From the NCBI GenBank assembly GCA_022777645.1, contig JALFFX010000009.1, positions 1-51,437 on the forward strand: a stretch of DNA of 51,437 bases, read 5' to 3'. Position 1 is the first letter of the stretch. Each line of letters starts with the position of its first letter. Made by a program: the position numbers and the translations under genes. Below the pieces are notes generated by a model. That model saw only the letters and a program-made list of their open reading frames with translations. It was not told the DNA's origin and searched no databases. Below are positions 48,615-51,437 of the stretch, piece after piece. The DNA is from Erysipelotrichaceae bacterium (GTDB taxonomy: Bacteria > Bacillota_I > Bacilli_A > RFN20 > CAG-826).

Positions 48615-51260
48615 ATGAGACGTTTGATTGCTTACATTTCTATGGCAATAACAATGCTTATTGCTGTTGGGGTTGCTTTTACTCCAGTTTTTACATCGAT
48701 GAACCCAGGACGTGAATTTACTTCTGGTAATGAAATCGTTTATCGTTTAAACGATAATGAAGGCACCAATTTGGAAAACGATGCTGATGCTGCTGAAAAA
48801 GTAGCTGCAGAAATGCGTAATCGTCTTGAAACATATCAAATTGAAGATTATTCAGTTCGTGTTGAAGGCAATGATACAGTTCGTGTTTCCTTAAGCGTCA
48901 AAGACGAAACTCAATTATCATATATCACACGTTATCTTTCCTTCAGCGGTGAAAACTTCTCTTTAGCAGGTGAAGTTGAAGAAACCCGTGTCATGGGTGA
49001 TGAAATATTCGTTAATTCCGTGGCTAGAATTGAAAGACAACAAGATGTTGTTCCTTACGTTGTTATTCCAGTTAGCGATACAACAAAAGTAAAAACATTG
49101 ATCGAATCTGTATCTTCTTCTGAAGAAGAAAAATCAATTAGCCGCAAAGCTGAAGACGAAGGCGAAACAGAACAATCTACTCCAGATATCTTCCTTTGGG
49201 CAAACTGGGTTGAAGGTGATACTTACGAAAAAGCAAATAACGACAAAGCTATCACTGGTCAAAAAATTATTTGTTCATTTGTATCAAGCAATATTTGGTA
49301 CCGTGAAGGATTAAAAGATGATGCTGAACCAACCGAAATTCAATATTTGTGTGGATTCGCAAATAGCGATGGTGAATACGATGTCTCAAAATTAAAAGAA
49401 GCTAATGAACTTGCAACATATCTTGTCAACATGTTCAACGCTTCAAAATATGAATATCAAGTTGAAAATTTATTTGTCACTCAATCAAATAGCGGTGTTA
49501 CAAATAATAATATTCTTGTTCCATCAACTGCTGAAAATTTATTAGTTTTCGGTAATAGTGTCAATGTTGCCTGGTCAACAACACTTATCGCCACAATCGT
49601 TGCAATTGTTATTTCATTCTTAATTCTTGTCATGTTCTATCGTGTAACATCATTAGGAATTGTCGCTAACACTTCATCAACATTATTATTAACTTATTTA
49701 ATTTTTACTAGTTTAGGTGCGACATTTAATATCGCTGCTATTATCGGCGGATTACTTATTACAGCAATGTCTCTTGCTTCTTCTATTCTTTATTGCAACA
49801 AATTCAAAGAAGAAGTTTATAAAGGTAGAAGTATTCGCAAAGCGAATCAAGAAGCTACCAAAAAGATTATGCTCCCAACACTTGATATGGGTGTCATTAC
49901 TTTCTTTGCTGGATTAATGATCTATCTTCTCGGTGGAAACGCATTAAAACCATTAGGTATCGTATTATTCTTTGGTGCTGTTGTATCACTTCTTATGACT
50001 TTAGTCATCTTTAGACTTGAGACATGGCTTCTTACCAACGATACTAAAATGCAAGAAAATTATAAAGCATTTAATATCGATGAAAAATTAGTGCCAAACG
50101 CAATGGAAGATGAAAAACCAACTTACGTTGCTCCATACGAAAATACTGATTTCACAAAAAAGAGAAAACCAATTGGTATTGTCTCATTAATTCTTGCTGT
50201 TGCATCAGTTGTTGGCATTAGCGTCTTTGGTGCGTTAAACGCATCTCCACTCAATGTTAGTGCCGCCACAGCTGAAACTACTCAAATTTATGTTTCGATT
50301 AAAGGCGACACCCCAACTCTTGATACTGAAGAAGCATACAAAAATGATGTTTTAGCCAAAATTAAAGTTGGCGATGAAAAACTTTCATATAGCAATGTCG
50401 AAGTTTGCTCACGCGAAGAATACAATTATGAACACGACATCACAACAAAATATACTTATTTTGTAACAAGTGTTGATCACGCTTTAAAAGGCAATGAATA
50501 CAGTGTTGAATTAGCAGGCGCTGAAGTCAAATTTACATCATTAGAAGAAGCTTTATTTGATAAAGTTGCTGAAATTGAAGGAACAAGCGATTCAGATATC
50601 ATCAATTGCGAAATCAAATTAGCCCATGAAACAGTTAAAGCTCCAAATCAAGGATTTGTTGCTCTTGCTTGCTCAATTTCACTTGTTGGTGCATTCATTT
50701 ATCTCGCCCTTCGTTATTCATTCTCACGCGGACTTGCTGGATTTGTTATCTCTGGTGGTGCAACACTTATTAGTTATGGCTTATTAGTGTTATTCCGTAT
50801 TCAAACAAGTGCTATTACATCAATTGTTATGCCTATCGCTATGTTAATTGCTTTGTTTGGCGCAATTATGTATTTCGAAAAAGAAAAAGAAATGTTTGCT
50901 GATAACAAGAATGCAACCGATGAAGAAAGAAAAGAAATTGTTAAAAAAGCAACATCATTAAGTGCTGCTCCATTATTCATTACTTCAATTCTTCTTGCTT
51001 ATCTTGCTATTGACTATTTCGGTTTTGGTAATAAATCATTCTCAATCATTTTTGCCGGAATGTTGTTAAGCATTGTTATCGCTGCGTTATTTGTTACAAC
51101 CTTACTTGGCTCATTATCTGAAGGATTTAGAAATAAATTCAAAAATATTAAATTGCCAACAATCAAAATTGATCGTAACAAAAAGCAAAGAATTAAAATG
51201 CAAAATAAACCAAAAACAAGCGAACCTGAAGAAACAATCTTCATTGGTATTAACGACTAA
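48615..51260 (+). CDS. secDF: fused SecD/SecF protein translocase subunit
   Basis: 881 aa; SecD-like N-terminus 'GREFTSGNEIVYRL', two sets of C-terminal TM bundles. Confidence 0.85.
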   Translation: MRRLIAYISMAITMLIAVGVAFTPVFTSMNPGREFTSGNEIVYRLNDNEGTNLENDADAAEKVAAEMRNRLETYQIEDYSVRVEGNDTVRVSLSVKDETQLSYITRYLSFSGENFSLAGEVEETRVMGDEIFVNSVARIERQQDVVPYVVIPVSDTTKVKTLIESVSSSEEEKSISRKAEDEGETEQSTPDIFLWANWVEGDTYEKANNDKAITGQKIICSFVSSNIWYREGLKDDAEPTEIQYLCGFANSDGEYDVSKLKEANELATYLVNMFNASKYEYQVENLFVTQSNSGVTNNNILVPSTAENLLVFGNSVNVAWSTTLIATIVAIVISFLILVMFYRVTSLGIVANTSSTLLLTYLIFTSLGATFNIAAIIGGLLITAMSLASSILYCNKFKEEVYKGRSIRKANQEATKKIMLPTLDMGVITFFAGLMIYLLGGNALKPLGIVLFFGAVVSLLMTLVIFRLETWLLTNDTKMQENYKAFNIDEKLVPNAMEDEKPTYVAPYENTDFTKKRKPIGIVSLILAVASVVGISVFGALNASPLNVSAATAETTQIYVSIKGDTPTLDTEEAYKNDVLAKIKVGDEKLSYSNVEVCSREEYNYEHDITTKYTYFVTSVDHALKGNEYSVELAGAEVKFTSLEEALFDKVAEIEGTSDSDIINCEIKLAHETVKAPNQGFVALACSISLVGAFIYLALRYSFSRGLAGFVISGGATLISYGLLVLFRIQTSAITSIVMPIAMLIALFGAIMYFEKEKEMFADNKNATDEERKEIVKKATSLSAAPLFITSILLAYLAIDYFGFGNKSFSIIFAGMLLSIVIAALFVTTLLGSLSEGFRNKFKNIKLPTIKIDRNKKQRIKMQNKPKTSEPEETIFIGIND

Positions 51261-51267
51261 TTAATAT

Positions 51268-51291
51268 AAGGCTACTTTGTAGCCTTTTTTA
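51268..51291 (+). terminator. secDF terminator
   Basis: AAGGCTAC-ttt-GTAGCCTT followed by TTTT. Confidence 0.85.
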
Positions 51292-51297
51292 CATTTT

Positions 51298-51437
51298 ATG
51301 AATTTTTTAGATAAATTATTAACTTACTATAATATTGATATTGATGATTATAACGAATTGAAAAATCCATCAAGTCTTTTAGATTTGCCTGATACTAATA
51401 ATATTAAAGGCATGGATAAAGTAGTTGAAAGAATTCA
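51298..51437 (+). CDS. recJ: N-terminus of probable RecJ-like exonuclease (truncated by window end)
   Basis: MNFLDKLLTYYNIDIDDYNELKNPSSLLDLPDTNNIKGMDKVVERI; resembles RecJ N-termini. Confidence 0.55.
   Translation, partial: MNFLDKLLTYYNIDIDDYNELKNPSSLLDLPDTNNIKGMDKVVERI

Noticed and set aside
1-51437. tRNA or rRNA genes
   Set aside because: No tRNA cloverleaf with TTCGANNC arm or rRNA segments noticed; a tRNAscan/Infernal run would settle this.

Overview
AT-rich, low-GC Gram-positive (Bacilli/Mollicutes-like) chromosomal segment. TGA is used as a stop (e.g. truB, acpS), so the standard bacterial code applies. Most of it is housekeeping operons: rimP-nusA-ylxR-infB-rbfA // truB-ribF, a heterodimeric ABC exporter, rpsO, pnp, a GlpA-like/FAD oxidoreductase/DUF1667 cluster, rnjA-ftsK-acpS-pullulanase-plsC, pdp-dtd-mnmA, alaS (with T-box)-ruvX-DUF1292-greA, radC, rplU-prp-rpmA-obgE-ruvA-ruvB, secDF and the start of a recJ-like gene. 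The first ~7 kb is accessory-like: DUF5655/PDDEXK-like protein, TPR membrane protein + PP2C-like pair, pRiA4b ORF-3-like protein, ECF S component, and an XRE regulator with a poly-Asp tract. The most interesting signal is in the leader of the minus-strand TrpX-type ABC transporter operon (36046-39026). It contains an unannotated 21-aa ORF, MSKLELLTQSSFYFYYFYFTR, with eight consecutive Phe/Tyr codons, followed by a five-segment ladder of mutually exclusive hairpins ending in an intrinsic terminator. This looks like a ribosome-mediated aromatic amino acid attenuator. The ATPase of the same operon has a ~72-aa charged insertion between the ABC signature and Walker B. Other notable items: a 59-aa bacteriocin-precursor-like or small membrane peptide overlapping radC, a TtcA-like/GNAT-like fusion inserted between rbfA and truB with a self-complementary divergent -10 box, and hairpins upstream of rpsO, rimP and an ABC exporter gene. 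All assignments come from reading the sequence and family knowledge; no searches or folding programs were run.
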